A DNA stretch of 20,303 bases from positions 1 to 20,303 of the forward strand of contig QXVZ01005555.1 in NCBI GenBank assembly GCA_008931825.1. Direction: 5' to 3'. Below are positions 1 through 7,743 of this stretch, piece after piece. Each line of letters starts with the position of its first letter. Within the stretch, counting starts at the first letter, position 1. The position numbers and the translations under genes are program-made. The notes beneath the pieces are model-generated. The model did no database searches and was not told where the DNA came from. It saw only the letters and a program-made list of their open reading frames with translations. Origin of the DNA: Phallusia fumigata (lineage: Eukaryota > Chordata > Ascidiacea > Phlebobranchia > Ascidiidae).

Positions 1-92
1 ATTCCCCTGCTTGAAGAAACATCTTTGAGTTGTTTCGTGAGCTCAGAGTGCTTGTTGTTGAACTCTGCCTGCATGCGAGCAAACCTCTCTTC
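1..92 (-). CDS. Golgin-like exon 4, cut by window edge
   Basis: Acceptor TTGTTTTGCAG, then the phase-0 frame EERFARMQAEFNNKHSELTK and on into the left edge. A coiled-coil sequence continuing that of exon 3. No second copy of this exon is seen in the window. Confidence 0.6.
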
Positions 93-1711
93 CTGCAAAA
101 CAAATTGATGGTAAAAGGAAATTTTAGGCTGATTTAGGATAGCAACATGTAACATTAGTGCTGCCAAAATCCTCACAACAACCACATACACTTGACTTAA
201 TACTTGCAATGTTATTTTAATATTATTGCATTTTTGAGAAATTTAAAATACATTTTTGTTGCCTAGCTGCATTCAGTGCCTGAGTATTCAATTCGAGCAT
301 TTTTTATTTTAATACTTGGCTAACCATTTAAAGCAAAATGCAGTGCCTCGTTAAAACTTGCTTGCACTATGTACACCCCACAATAATAAGGCAAGGTTCT
401 ACCAAAAAAGAAATGTAAACTATTTCCGTGCAATAACTGAAAAGTTTGTCAAATAAACTTTTGGCTTGGTAGAATACAAATTTGCCAACTTATATATTGT
501 TGCATTGTGTTTGTATGTGTGGTGTTGCATATCTACATTGAGATGCTCAGTGCTCAGCCAAAAAGATTGCTTGAAGTTTTACCTATATGTACTAACTGTA
601 ACAAGTTTTTTAAACTGATCAATAGCCAATTTACCTTGTGATTAGCAGGCTATTTTAATTATTTACAGCTTTAAATTTGGACAAACCTTGTGGTCCCAAC
701 TGATAGTAACAGCTTGTTTGCTAATTATATCCACATGACTACTTAGTAGAAAAGCACTGCTACACAACATTGTACAAAATAGTGAAAATCATTAACACAT
801 TGTTTTTCTCCTCAGTTCCAACAACTCCTGACCTGACGTAAAAAGCAACTAATATTACCTGCTCTTTGAGGGCTGTCTGTTGCTGAACTATTTTTTGTTC
901 CTTTTCCTCGATTCTTTTCTGCTGCATCAGCATTTTTCCTCGGTTGCTCTGTTCCAAATGTCCATTGTTGACAACCTGATACAATGGAAAACAATAAACA
1001 CAGTCTTTACAAAAGCACAAATACAAGCTATATCAACAGTTCCGTTTATATGTGTCCGGCTCACTAGAAAACTTGTACTAAAAGTTACAACATATTTGCA
1101 TGTTATAAAATAGCACCTTCCATTCCACACACAAAACACAAATCAGCAAAATTTTAATCATATTTATTAGAAAAACTCACAGAGGTTTTCTCAGCTTCAT
1201 TAGCTTTGTCATCACCGGAGTCTTTCTTCTTTTTGCTAAGAGCTGCAATTTTCGCATCTTTAGCTTTTGCCTGCAGACGTGCCTTACTAAGCTTTGCTTC
1301 AGCATCCTAAGAAGAAATTTTTAACAATAAGAAACTAACAGGATTAGGTTGTCCCAAAGACTTTTGCATGATTGACACTTTATTACCTTCAAAAGTTTTG
1401 ACTTATATGTATTTATCAATTTGTTTTTTATTAAGGCAAGATTAATTTTTGCTGCTCCCAGAATAAATGAAGTTTGGTTTACTCTAAAACACCTTTAACA
1501 TAACAGAAACAGCAAGCAAAAAAAATCATTTAAACAAATCAACCTTTAACATAACAGAAACAGTAAGCAATTAAAAATAATTAAAACAAAGACATATCTT
1601 GCTTGTGCTTACTTTCAGTGATTTATTTTTTTGTTCCACCTCCTGATCTTTCTTCCTGATCAAATCTTTAAGCTGGCTGATCAGTAATTGTTGTTGTTCA
1701 CTGTCGTCCAT
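1..1711 (-). CDS. Golgin (giantin-like) coiled-coil protein, N-terminal exons 1-4, copy A, partial
   Basis: Four minus-strand exons (1711-1613, 1306-1181, 975-859, 92-1) join in phase 0 with GT/AG borders and give about 144 residues before the left edge. The start ATG (1711-1709) is preceded in frame by a TAA. The protein is rich in Glu, Gln, Lys and Ala with heptad-like spacing, typical of a coiled coil. The motif QLKDLIRKKDQEVEQK followed by KARLQAKAK resembles what I recall of the start of vertebrate giantin (GOLGB1), where LKDIIRQKD and LKLHAKAK occur in the same order. Giantin is a Golgi-membrane tether acting in vesicle docking. The family assignment is inference from short motifs. Another golgin or a generic coiled-coil protein is possible, and the C-terminal anchor that would decide it is outside the window. 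Exons 1-3 are present again in copy B to the right. Confidence 0.6.
93..858 (-). other. Intron 3 of golgin-like gene (copy A)
   Basis: About 770 bases of AT-rich intron between exons 3 and 4. No coding potential was seen on either strand. The duplicated block begins inside it, at about 634. Confidence 0.55.
859..975 (-). CDS. Golgin-like exon 3 (copy A)
   Basis: Thirty-nine codons starting VVNNGHLEQSNRGK and ending QQQTALKEQ, with an acceptor ATTGTATCAG and a donor GTAATA. Phase 0 on both sides, so exons 2 and 3 are symmetric and can be duplicated or skipped without a frame change. Confidence 0.65.
1181..1306 (-). CDS. Golgin-like exon 2 (copy A)
   Basis: Forty-two codons between a TTCTTCTTAG acceptor and a GTGAGT donor, phase 0 at both ends. 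The Lys/Ala-rich coiled coil contains LQAKAKDAKIAALSKKKK, then an acidic/polar stretch (SGDDKANEAEK). Confidence 0.65.
1491..1569. repeat. Short intronic direct repeat (two units)
   Basis: CCTTTAACATAACAGAAACA followed by G/TAAGCA occurs at about 1492 and again 51 bases later. The same pair is present in the duplicated unit at about 3553-3630. Confidence 0.7.
1613..1711 (-). CDS. Golgin-like exon 1 (copy A)
   Basis: Codes for 33 residues beginning MDDSEQQQLLISQLKDL. It ends in phase 0 at a GTAAGC donor. An in-frame TAA lies 15 bases upstream of the ATG, supporting this start. A pyrimidine-rich stretch ending in AG at 1818-1820 (minus strand) could be a 5'UTR splice or trans-splice acceptor. 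Confidence 0.65.
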
Positions 1712-1902
1712 GTTAGTTGTGGTTTATTTACAAGCACCTAGATAACTACTTTACAATGCACACATATATTGTCACACCAGACATCACAGTGTGTTATTAC
1801 ACAGCTTGAGTTAGTACCTGGAAAAAAACAAAAATGCTCCAGCATTTTGCAAAATTGGATTGGTGCTTTCTCGTCGAAAATTGTATTGTGTGGTATATGC
1901 AT

Positions 1903-2035
1903 TTAATTAAAAACATAACTGCCAGAGACCTTGTATTACGCACTACTGATGACAACAGCGATTGTTGGAACGTTTGCTTTACATTGTGTTCACTATAGAA
2001 GCTCTCAGTCTCTGGTACTGGTAGTTTAGTTTTCA
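1903..2035. mobile_element. MITE family A, degenerate copy
   Basis: Begins TTAATTAAAAACATAACTG then CCAGAGACCTTGTA, and carries an internal GATTGTTGGAACGTTTGC. Compared with the intact copy at 11115-11229, the internal match is to the reverse complement, so this copy is inserted in the opposite orientation. The right terminal repeat is decayed (AGCTCTCAGTCTCTGG), so the right boundary is approximate. The element lies upstream of golgin exon 1. Confidence 0.6.
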
Positions 2036-2693
2036 ATCTGGCAATTCTTATAAAGTCCATGTCTATAGTGTTCCCATGTAATAACCTCGTTTCTAGCTTT
2101 CTGCTACTGTAATTTTTCAAAGTTTTCTGCTATTGTACTGTTTTGTAGCCTTCTAAATATTGATAAAAATCAAAATACTGCAAAACATTTCTCAAATGAC
2201 AAGGACAGGTGATTGTTGACACAATGAGTTACGCGTGATTGCATTCACTCGCGTTAGCGTGTCGAACATGGTACACGCCACGAAGATAAATAACGAAAAA
2301 GTTATTTGTGATGTTCTTAAATTTCACCAAACCAAACAAAACCAAAGCACACTTTTTAAGCAAAACAGTTGCTTAAAAATCTGGGTTAATAGCAAACCTA
2401 ACTTTACCTGTCAGTGATTTGAACGTAGCAAAAACGTTAAGCTTCACACTACAGGGACTAAAATCGGAAAGCAACTGGCTGAAAACGAACAATTATTCTA
2501 CTCAGTTAGCAGAACATTTATGTAACTTTGTCCGATTGGAAAACATGTTAAACAAACATGGAACTACTGCGCGACGTTACAGCCAACGTTCAAGCGAAGG
2601 AAATGAGCTTTTCATTACTCCTCGTCCTCGGCCATCTGCCATACCAAATCCATCAAATAGCTTTGTAATTCTTTTTGGATCGATTAAGATTAT

Positions 2694-2694
2694 N
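2694..2694. other. Single N at the duplication joint
   Basis: The N lies exactly between the end of unit A (ATTAAGATTAT) and the start of unit B (CCTTGTGATTAGC). It probably stands for a collapsed assembly gap or contig join, which makes the duplication suspect. Confidence 0.85.
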
Positions 2695-2919
2695 CCTTGT
2701 GATTAGCAGGCTATTTTAATTATTTACAGCTTTAAATTTGGACAAACCTTGTGGTCCCAACTGATAGTAACAGCTTGTTTGCTAATTATATCCACATGAC
2801 TACTTAGTAGAAAAGCACTGCTACACAACATTGTACAAAATAGTGAAAATCATTAACACATTGTTTTTCTCCTCAGTTCCAACAACTCCTGACCTGACGT
2901 AAAAAGCAACTAATATTAC

Positions 2920-3036
2920 CTGCTCTTTGAGGGCTGTCTGTTGCTGAACTATTTTTTGTTCCTTTTCCTCGATTCTTTTCTGCTGCATCAGCATTTTTCC
3001 TCGGTTGCTCTGTTCCAAATGTCCATTGTTGACAAC
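2920..3036 (-). CDS. Golgin-like exon 3 (copy B)
   Basis: Same 39 codons and the same splice borders as 859-975. No exon 4 lies downstream before the N at 2694. Confidence 0.55.
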
Positions 3037-3772
3037 CTGATACAATGGAAAACAATAAACACAGTCTTTACAAAAGCACAAATACAAGCTATATCAACAG
3101 TTCCGTTTATATGTGTCCGGCTCACTAGAAAACTTGTACTAAAAGTTACAACATATTTGCATGTTATAAAATAGCACCTTCCATTCCACACACAAAACAC
3201 AAATCAGCAAAATTTTAATCATATTTATTAGAAAAACTCACAGAGGTTTTCTCAGCTTCATTAGCTTTGTCATCACCGGAGTCTTTCTTCTTTTTGCTAA
3301 GAGCTGCAATTTTCGCATCTTTAGCTTTTGCCTGCAGACGTGCCTTACTAAGCTTTGCTTCAGCATCCTAAGAAGAAATTTTTAACAATAAGAAACTAAC
3401 AGGATTAGGTTGTCCCAAAGACTTTTGCATGATTGACACTTTATTACCTTCAAAAGTTTTGACTTATATGTATTTATCAATTTGTTTTTTATTAAGGCAA
3501 GATTAATTTTTGCTGCTCCCAGAATAAATGAAGTTTGGTTTACTCTAAAACACCTTTAACATAACAGAAACAGCAAGCAAAAAAAATCATTTAAACAAAT
3601 CAACCTTTAACATAACAGAAACAGTAAGCAATTAAAAATAATTAAAACAAAGACATATCTTGCTTGTACTTACTTTCAGTGATTTATTTTTTTGTTCCAC
3701 CTCCTGATCTTTCTTCCTGATCAAATCTTTAAGCTGGCTGATCAGTAATTGTTGTTGTTCACTGTCGTCCAT
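2920..3772 (-). CDS. Golgin (giantin-like) exons 1-3, duplicate copy B
   Basis: Exons 3772-3674, 3367-3242 and 3036-2920 encode the same 114 residues as copy A exons 1-3, with the same splice borders. The exon 1 donor is GTAAGT here and GTAAGC in copy A. Exon 4 does not follow: intron 3 is cut at 2695 and runs into copy A's upstream sequence. If the order is real, a transcript from the right-hand promoter could splice exon 3B to exon 2A in frame, giving a protein with exons 2-3 repeated. If it is an assembly error, copy B is the other allele and holds the true 5' flank. The second reading is the simpler one. Confidence 0.6.
3242..3367 (-). CDS. Golgin-like exon 2 (copy B)
   Basis: Same 42 codons and the same splice borders as 1181-1306. 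Confidence 0.55.
3674..3772 (-). CDS. Golgin-like exon 1 (copy B)
   Basis: Same 33 codons as 1613-1711. Donor GTAAGT. A candidate upstream AG acceptor is at 3879-3881, as in copy A. Confidence 0.55.
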
Positions 3773-3963
3773 GTTAGTTGTGGTTTATTTACAAGCACCT
3801 AGATAACTACTTTACAATGCACACATATATTGTCACACCAGACATCACAGTGTGTTATTACACAGCTTGAGTTAGTACCTGGAAAAAAACAAAAATGCTC
3901 CAGCATTTTGCAAAATTGGATTGGTGCTTTCTCGTCGAAAATTGTATTGTGTGGTATATGCAT

Positions 3964-4090
3964 TTAATTAAAAACATAACTGCCAGAGACCTTGTATTAC
4001 GCACTACTGATGACAACAGCGATTGTTGGAACGTTTGCTTTACATTGTATTCACTATAGAAGCTCTCTGTCTCTGGTAGTTTAGTTTTCA
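3964..4090. mobile_element. MITE family A, degenerate copy in duplicated unit B
   Basis: Counterpart of 1903-2035 within the tandem duplication. It lacks the six bases ACTGGT found in unit A, so the decayed end differs between the two units. Confidence 0.55.
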
Positions 4091-4630
4091 ATTTGGCAAC
4101 TCTTATAAAGTCCATGGTTATAGTGTTCCCATGTAATAACCTCGTTTCTAGCTTTCTGCTACTGTAATTTTTCAAGTTTTCTACTATTGTACTGTTTTGT
4201 AGCCTCCTAAATATTGATAAAAATTAAAATACTGCAAAACATTTCTCAAATGACATGGACAGGTGATTGTTGACACAATGGGTTACGCGTGATTGCATTC
4301 ACTCGCGTTAGCGTGTCGAACATGGTATACGCCACGAAGATAAATAACGAAAAAGTTATTTGTGATGTTCTCAAATTTCACCAAACCAAACAAAACCAAA
4401 GCACACTTTTTAAGCAAAACAGTTGCCTAAAAATCTGGGTTAATAGCAAACCTAACTTTACCTGTCAGTGATTTGAACGTAGCAAAAACGTTAAGCTTCA
4501 CACTACAGGGACTAAAATCGGAAAGCAACTGGCTGAAAACGAACAATTATTCTACTCAGTTAGCAGAACATTTATGTAACTTTGTCCGATTGGAAAACAT
4601 GTTAAACAAACATGGAACTACTGCGCGACG

Positions 4631-4770
4631 TTACAGCCAACGTTCAAGCGAAGGAAATGAGCTTTTCATTACTCCTCGTCCTCGGCCATCTGCCATACCA
4701 AATCCATCAAATAGCTTTGTAATTCTTTTTGGATCGATTAAGATTATGGTTTGGCTTAAATATTGTTCAA
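4631..4770 (-). CDS. Unassigned candidate terminal exon (low confidence)
   Basis: A minus-strand frame opens after a possible acceptor (GTTAAATGATTTCAG, ending at 4771) and runs 45 codons to a TAA at 4633-4631. It includes QTIILIDPKRITKLFDGFG and GRGRGVMKSSFPSLERWL. The residue make-up looks protein-like, but I do not recognise a family. The plus strand is also open across the same bases, so coding status is uncertain. The same stop and most of the frame recur in unit A (2577-2693) but are cut by the N at 2694. It could be the last exon of a gene upstream of the golgin, with a preceding exon in 4870-5060, or chance. Confidence 0.25.
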
Positions 4771-4789
4771 CTGAAATCATTTAACACAT

Positions 4790-5090
4790 TCGTTGCTAAA
4801 AACAATTTAGATTTGCAGCGCAAGCGACGTTTCGCTAAAGACAGATATTTTTGCGACAGCGCACCTCAAACAGAAAGTTTCGTCTGGGTATTGGGCCAGG
4901 AGTCGAAGTTGATTCGGCACTCTGGTTTCTCTTCACACGCATAAATCTTTCGCCTTTTACTAAAGATTTCCGTGGGGAGGAACATTTCAATGAGTCTTTT
5001 CGAATTTTTCTTCCTCGCTTCGGCGAGGTTTCTAACACGTAATACGAGCCAAAGTTTATAGCACACATTAGTCCGAAAAATAACAACGAT
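4790..5090. other. Relatively GC-rich block with overlapping ORFs and a short hairpin
   Basis: This stretch is less AT-rich than its flanks and is open in several frames on both strands. One minus-strand frame is basic and Ser-rich (SPRKSLVKGERFMRVKRNQS then STPGPIPRRNFLFE). A perfect short inverted repeat CCTCG-CTTCGG-CGAGG lies at about 5013-5028. No frame is decisive and I recognise no family. It could be a first or internal exon of an unknown gene, or promoter-proximal DNA. Confidence 0.3.
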
Positions 5091-5348
5091 TTGTTCGGAA
5101 CTGCAAACGTCTGTATTTAGTACCCGTGGTTCAGTGCGATTTTTGAACTAACATACCTTCGATTAGAACAGGAATAGGCAACCTGTGGCAAGCCAAGCAA
5201 TTTACGTGTTCACATTCCAACATATTTTTTCCAGCTAAATTGAGCTATACCTCTGTGCAGTGCAACTGCAGCAAAGAGTTACGGAGTACAGATGCAAACT
5301 GTTACAAATTGTAACTGTTAGACAACTAAACACAGAAACATGAATCAG

Positions 5349-5356
5349 TGACGTCA
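5349..5356. promoter_or_regulatory. CRE-type palindrome TGACGTCA
   Basis: A perfect 8-base CREB/ATF consensus in intergenic DNA. Its regulatory role is inferred only from the motif. Confidence 0.3.
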
Positions 5357-5552
5357 TCAACATGGCACACGAATTCATTAACATTTTGACATAATTTGTA
5401 AACTGGCACACTGCCTTCAAAAGGTTCTGGTTTATACAGCTAAGTTATGCCATGTAAGCATCGTTACTGCAAAATAATACAGACACATATATATATGAAT
5501 GTGAACGGGGTTTGGACATAAACGTCAGTTTATTTTCGACAAAATCTTTCCA

Positions 5553-5562
5553 GTCACGTGAC
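5553..5562. promoter_or_regulatory. E-box / CLEAR-type palindrome GTCACGTGAC
   Basis: A perfect 10-base palindrome matching the USF/TFE-type E-box (GTCACGTGAC). Known as a binding site for MiT/TFE and USF bHLH factors in animals. Function here is untested. Confidence 0.3.
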
Positions 5563-6481
5563 AGGACAATAAAGATAAATTAAACAAAACAGGCGCAAGG
5601 GAAATGGTGCGAATAATTGAAATCTGCCAAGCGACGAACAAGCACCGCACGAGCAGTGCTTCACAAAAAAAAATTGCTCCAATTTTTTAGGCGTAAACAC
5701 TGGCACAAAACGCAAAAAAATTCGTTTGTTAAAAACGGCAAATTACAATAAAATCGGGAATACAACATTAAAATAAGAACAACGAAGAAGGCAAACGAAG
5801 CAAGTATAGTGTAGCATTGCGCTTATAATGTAGCAAAACTTTCGTGAAAATATGGCTTGCGGAAAACAATACGTCACCGGCGTTTCGCGGTAGCGAAATA
5901 GTGCAGCACTCATCCAGTAAAACACAAGGTCAAAGAGCGGCTTTGTGATACAACGTAAAAAAACCGTACCAACAAAGTCAGGATGTTCTGTTTAAACAAT
6001 AAATACTTAAAAGATTTGATGCAAAACAGCATTCTTATGTCAAGAGCCTATGGGAAATTGAATGCGCGTTTCAGATAAAAGGTTTAGGGAAAAATTCTTT
6101 GCGGTTATTTTCTAAAACTTGTTTGGCAAAGTTGTTACGACCGGGTTTCAGAAAACAACTCTACACATTCTTCAACAAATGGTAGCACTTTTCAACCACC
6201 AAAAATATATTCGGAAAAAGGAGCAGTACGAAAATGTGGAGTCCCAAAAAAGTTGCTAAGCCCATAATAGCTCGCACACGACACTACACTAGAACACAGT
6301 TGGAAGTGCAAAAATGCGACAGCACTATAAGCATGGCAAGAAATATACAAGAGGGGTAAGGTAAAGCACCAAGCAATCCTACATGATATCAAGCAATGTG
6401 TGTCACCGCTACATAAGCTGGATTTCTTGCATTTAGTAGCCGTTTTTAACTTGCTGCTTCAACCAAATACTTACTTGTTGT

Positions 6482-6769
6482 ATGTCACACGTTTTGACTA
6501 ATTTTCTAAGACGGCTGTTCAGACCCCGCATTCCCGTAAGTTTAAAATTTAACGTAATGCTTGTACATTTTTAAAAATATTAATTTTTTGTTTTGTAGGT
6601 TTTACAAGTCTGCTTCAGCTGGTCAAAATCAGTCAAACTTTACAATGCTTTACTGCAGTCAAACGTTGACTGTTTTGGGGAAATAGGCGTCATCACAGTA
6701 AATTCAAAACCCTGTCTAGCTTCAGCGGTAACCATTATTAGCGACTTTACACACAGAATAAATAGTTGA
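6482..6769 (+). CDS. Candidate two-exon small protein, 74 aa (tentative)
   Basis: ATG at 6482 opens 18 codons (MSHVLTNFLRRLFRPRIP) ending exactly at a GTAAGT donor. A 63-base stretch (6536-6598) ends in TTTTTTGTTTTGTAG. The frame then continues without a break for 56 codons (6599-6766, starting VLQVCFSWSKSVKLYNALL) to TGA at 6767-6769. An AATAAA polyadenylation-type signal (6757-6762) overlaps the end. Donor, pyrimidine tract, acceptor and phase all agree. I do not recognise the protein, and a join this short can arise by chance in AT-rich DNA. No plus-strand partner exons are evident. Confidence 0.25.
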
Positions 6770-7207
6770 CAAACAACTCGTAAAACGGGTTTAAAACAAG
6801 CTTCATCCACGCAACCATGCCAATTTTCTGAGCAAAAACAGTTCCTTACGCTTCTTGCTTTATGCGCGAAATCGGGGGTGCTCGATTTTAGCGTGGTGAA
6901 TGTGCCACAGAGGGGGCAAGACTTTGCTATATGTTGCCACTGGAATACAGGCGCACGACATGCTTGTCGTATTGGAATGTTGTTATTGCACGGTGAAAAA
7001 AATAGACCTTAAGACACAGCTTGATCTTTTTGTGTAGAAACTACAAATCTAAATTATACGTGTTTTAGTTTGGACATTAGAGAGACATTATGACGTTATT
7101 ATTAGCGAATTAAAGCGTTTAGAACGGTTGTCATGTATGTAAAACGTGTTTAAGCGTTTTAAGATGCCACCGCAACGAAGTGTTTTGCCACATTTAAGCG
7201 AAAAAAC
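6770..7207. other. Intergenic, no gene recognised
   Basis: AT-rich spacer between the tentative small ORF and the 3' end of the KIAA0319-like gene. No convincing exon seen. Confidence 0.4.
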
Positions 7208-7213
7208 TTTATT
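7208..7213 (-). terminator. Polyadenylation signal AATAAA for KIAA0319-like gene
   Basis: Minus-strand AATAAA about 220 bases after the stop codon, which implies a short 3'UTR. It is the first such hexamer downstream that I see on this strand. Confidence 0.45.
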
Positions 7214-7432
7214 ATCGTTTAGCGTCGACTTTTTTATGTTAAGGCGACAGTGAGAATGTCGCTAGGGGGCGGTGTTGCATGCGAATATGGCGAGGTTTGA
7301 CGCGGAAATCGAGCAGCGAAGCGAAGTAAATTGAAGGAATTTCCGACACATCTTCGGATAATAAACGAAACCGGCGAAACGCATTGTTCTTCACAGTAAA
7401 TAAAAACATCAAGCGAAACGCAAAAAAAGAGC

Positions 7433-7743
7433 TCATAAAATGTTTTCAAGAGCCGCGTCACCCCCAACGCCCCTCAACGCAACCCTGTCGCCCCCGTCGA
7501 GCCCCCTACCGTCAAAGGAATCCCCGGAATGCAGATCCACTGACCCGTCGCTGATTTCAACAAGGGTTGAGGATTTCTGTTTCTGCCGTTTGTTCCAAGC
7601 GGTCTTGCCGCGGTGGCGACGTACAGCACCGTTAAGCAGTTGTCGCTTCTCAAACACGGTCTGGTTTTCGTCATCAGACGATGACGTCATACTGCGCATG
7701 AGTGAGCTTGACCGGTATTGCGGGGTGTGACGCGTCAAGCCGT
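7433..7743 (-). CDS. KIAA0319L: KIAA0319-like exon 14: cytoplasmic tail and stop
   Basis: Acceptor CCCAATTTCTCCAG, phase 1 in; 102 residues to a TGA at 7435-7433. RSSSLMRSMTSSSDDENQTV and RQLLNG align with the vertebrate tail (SSSLMHSESELDSDD...KGKLLHGQNG). EKRQLL is an acidic-dileucine sorting motif and SSSDDE is a likely casein kinase 2 site, consistent with endocytic trafficking of the family. The last 40 or so residues are Gly/Asp-rich and end ENIL. The exon is GC-rich and its complement is also open, producing a 96-codon shadow ORF. Confidence 0.88.

Larger units (their letters stand above)
634..2693. repeat. Tandem duplication, unit A
   Basis: About 2060 bases that recur at 2695-4747. 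The unit starts inside golgin intron 3 and ends in sequence upstream of exon 1. Up to about 1987 I find a single substitution (1607 G, A at 3668). From 1988 to 2693 there are about fifteen differences and small indels. Confidence 0.95.
2695..4747. repeat. Tandem duplication, unit B
   Basis: Second copy of 634-2693, offset by 2061 bases in the exon-bearing part and 2054 at the end because of indels. It is the only copy that continues into the natural upstream flank (4748 onward). Unit A stops dead at the N at 2694. Confidence 0.95.
5091..6470. other. Intergenic, no gene recognised
   Basis: Short ORFs occur on both strands but none has splice-consistent extensions or family motifs. Contains the two palindromic motifs listed separately and a short (AT)n tract near 5488. 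Confidence 0.4.

Noticed and set aside
1797-2120. Minus-strand ORF of 107 codons upstream of golgin exon 1, with a relative at 3858-4175
   Set aside because: It overlaps a MITE remnant, its codons change freely between the two units including an indel, and it has no family motif.
2419-2706. Plus-strand ORFs at 2235-2417 and 2419-2706, and their copies at 4289-4784
   Set aside because: Their repetition only reflects the tandem duplication. No splice-linked partners and no recognisable domain.
7440-7730. Plus-strand ORF of 96 codons rich in Pro and Ser
   Set aside because: It is the complement of the GC-rich cytoplasmic-tail exon, which has a proper acceptor, frame and homology on the minus strand.
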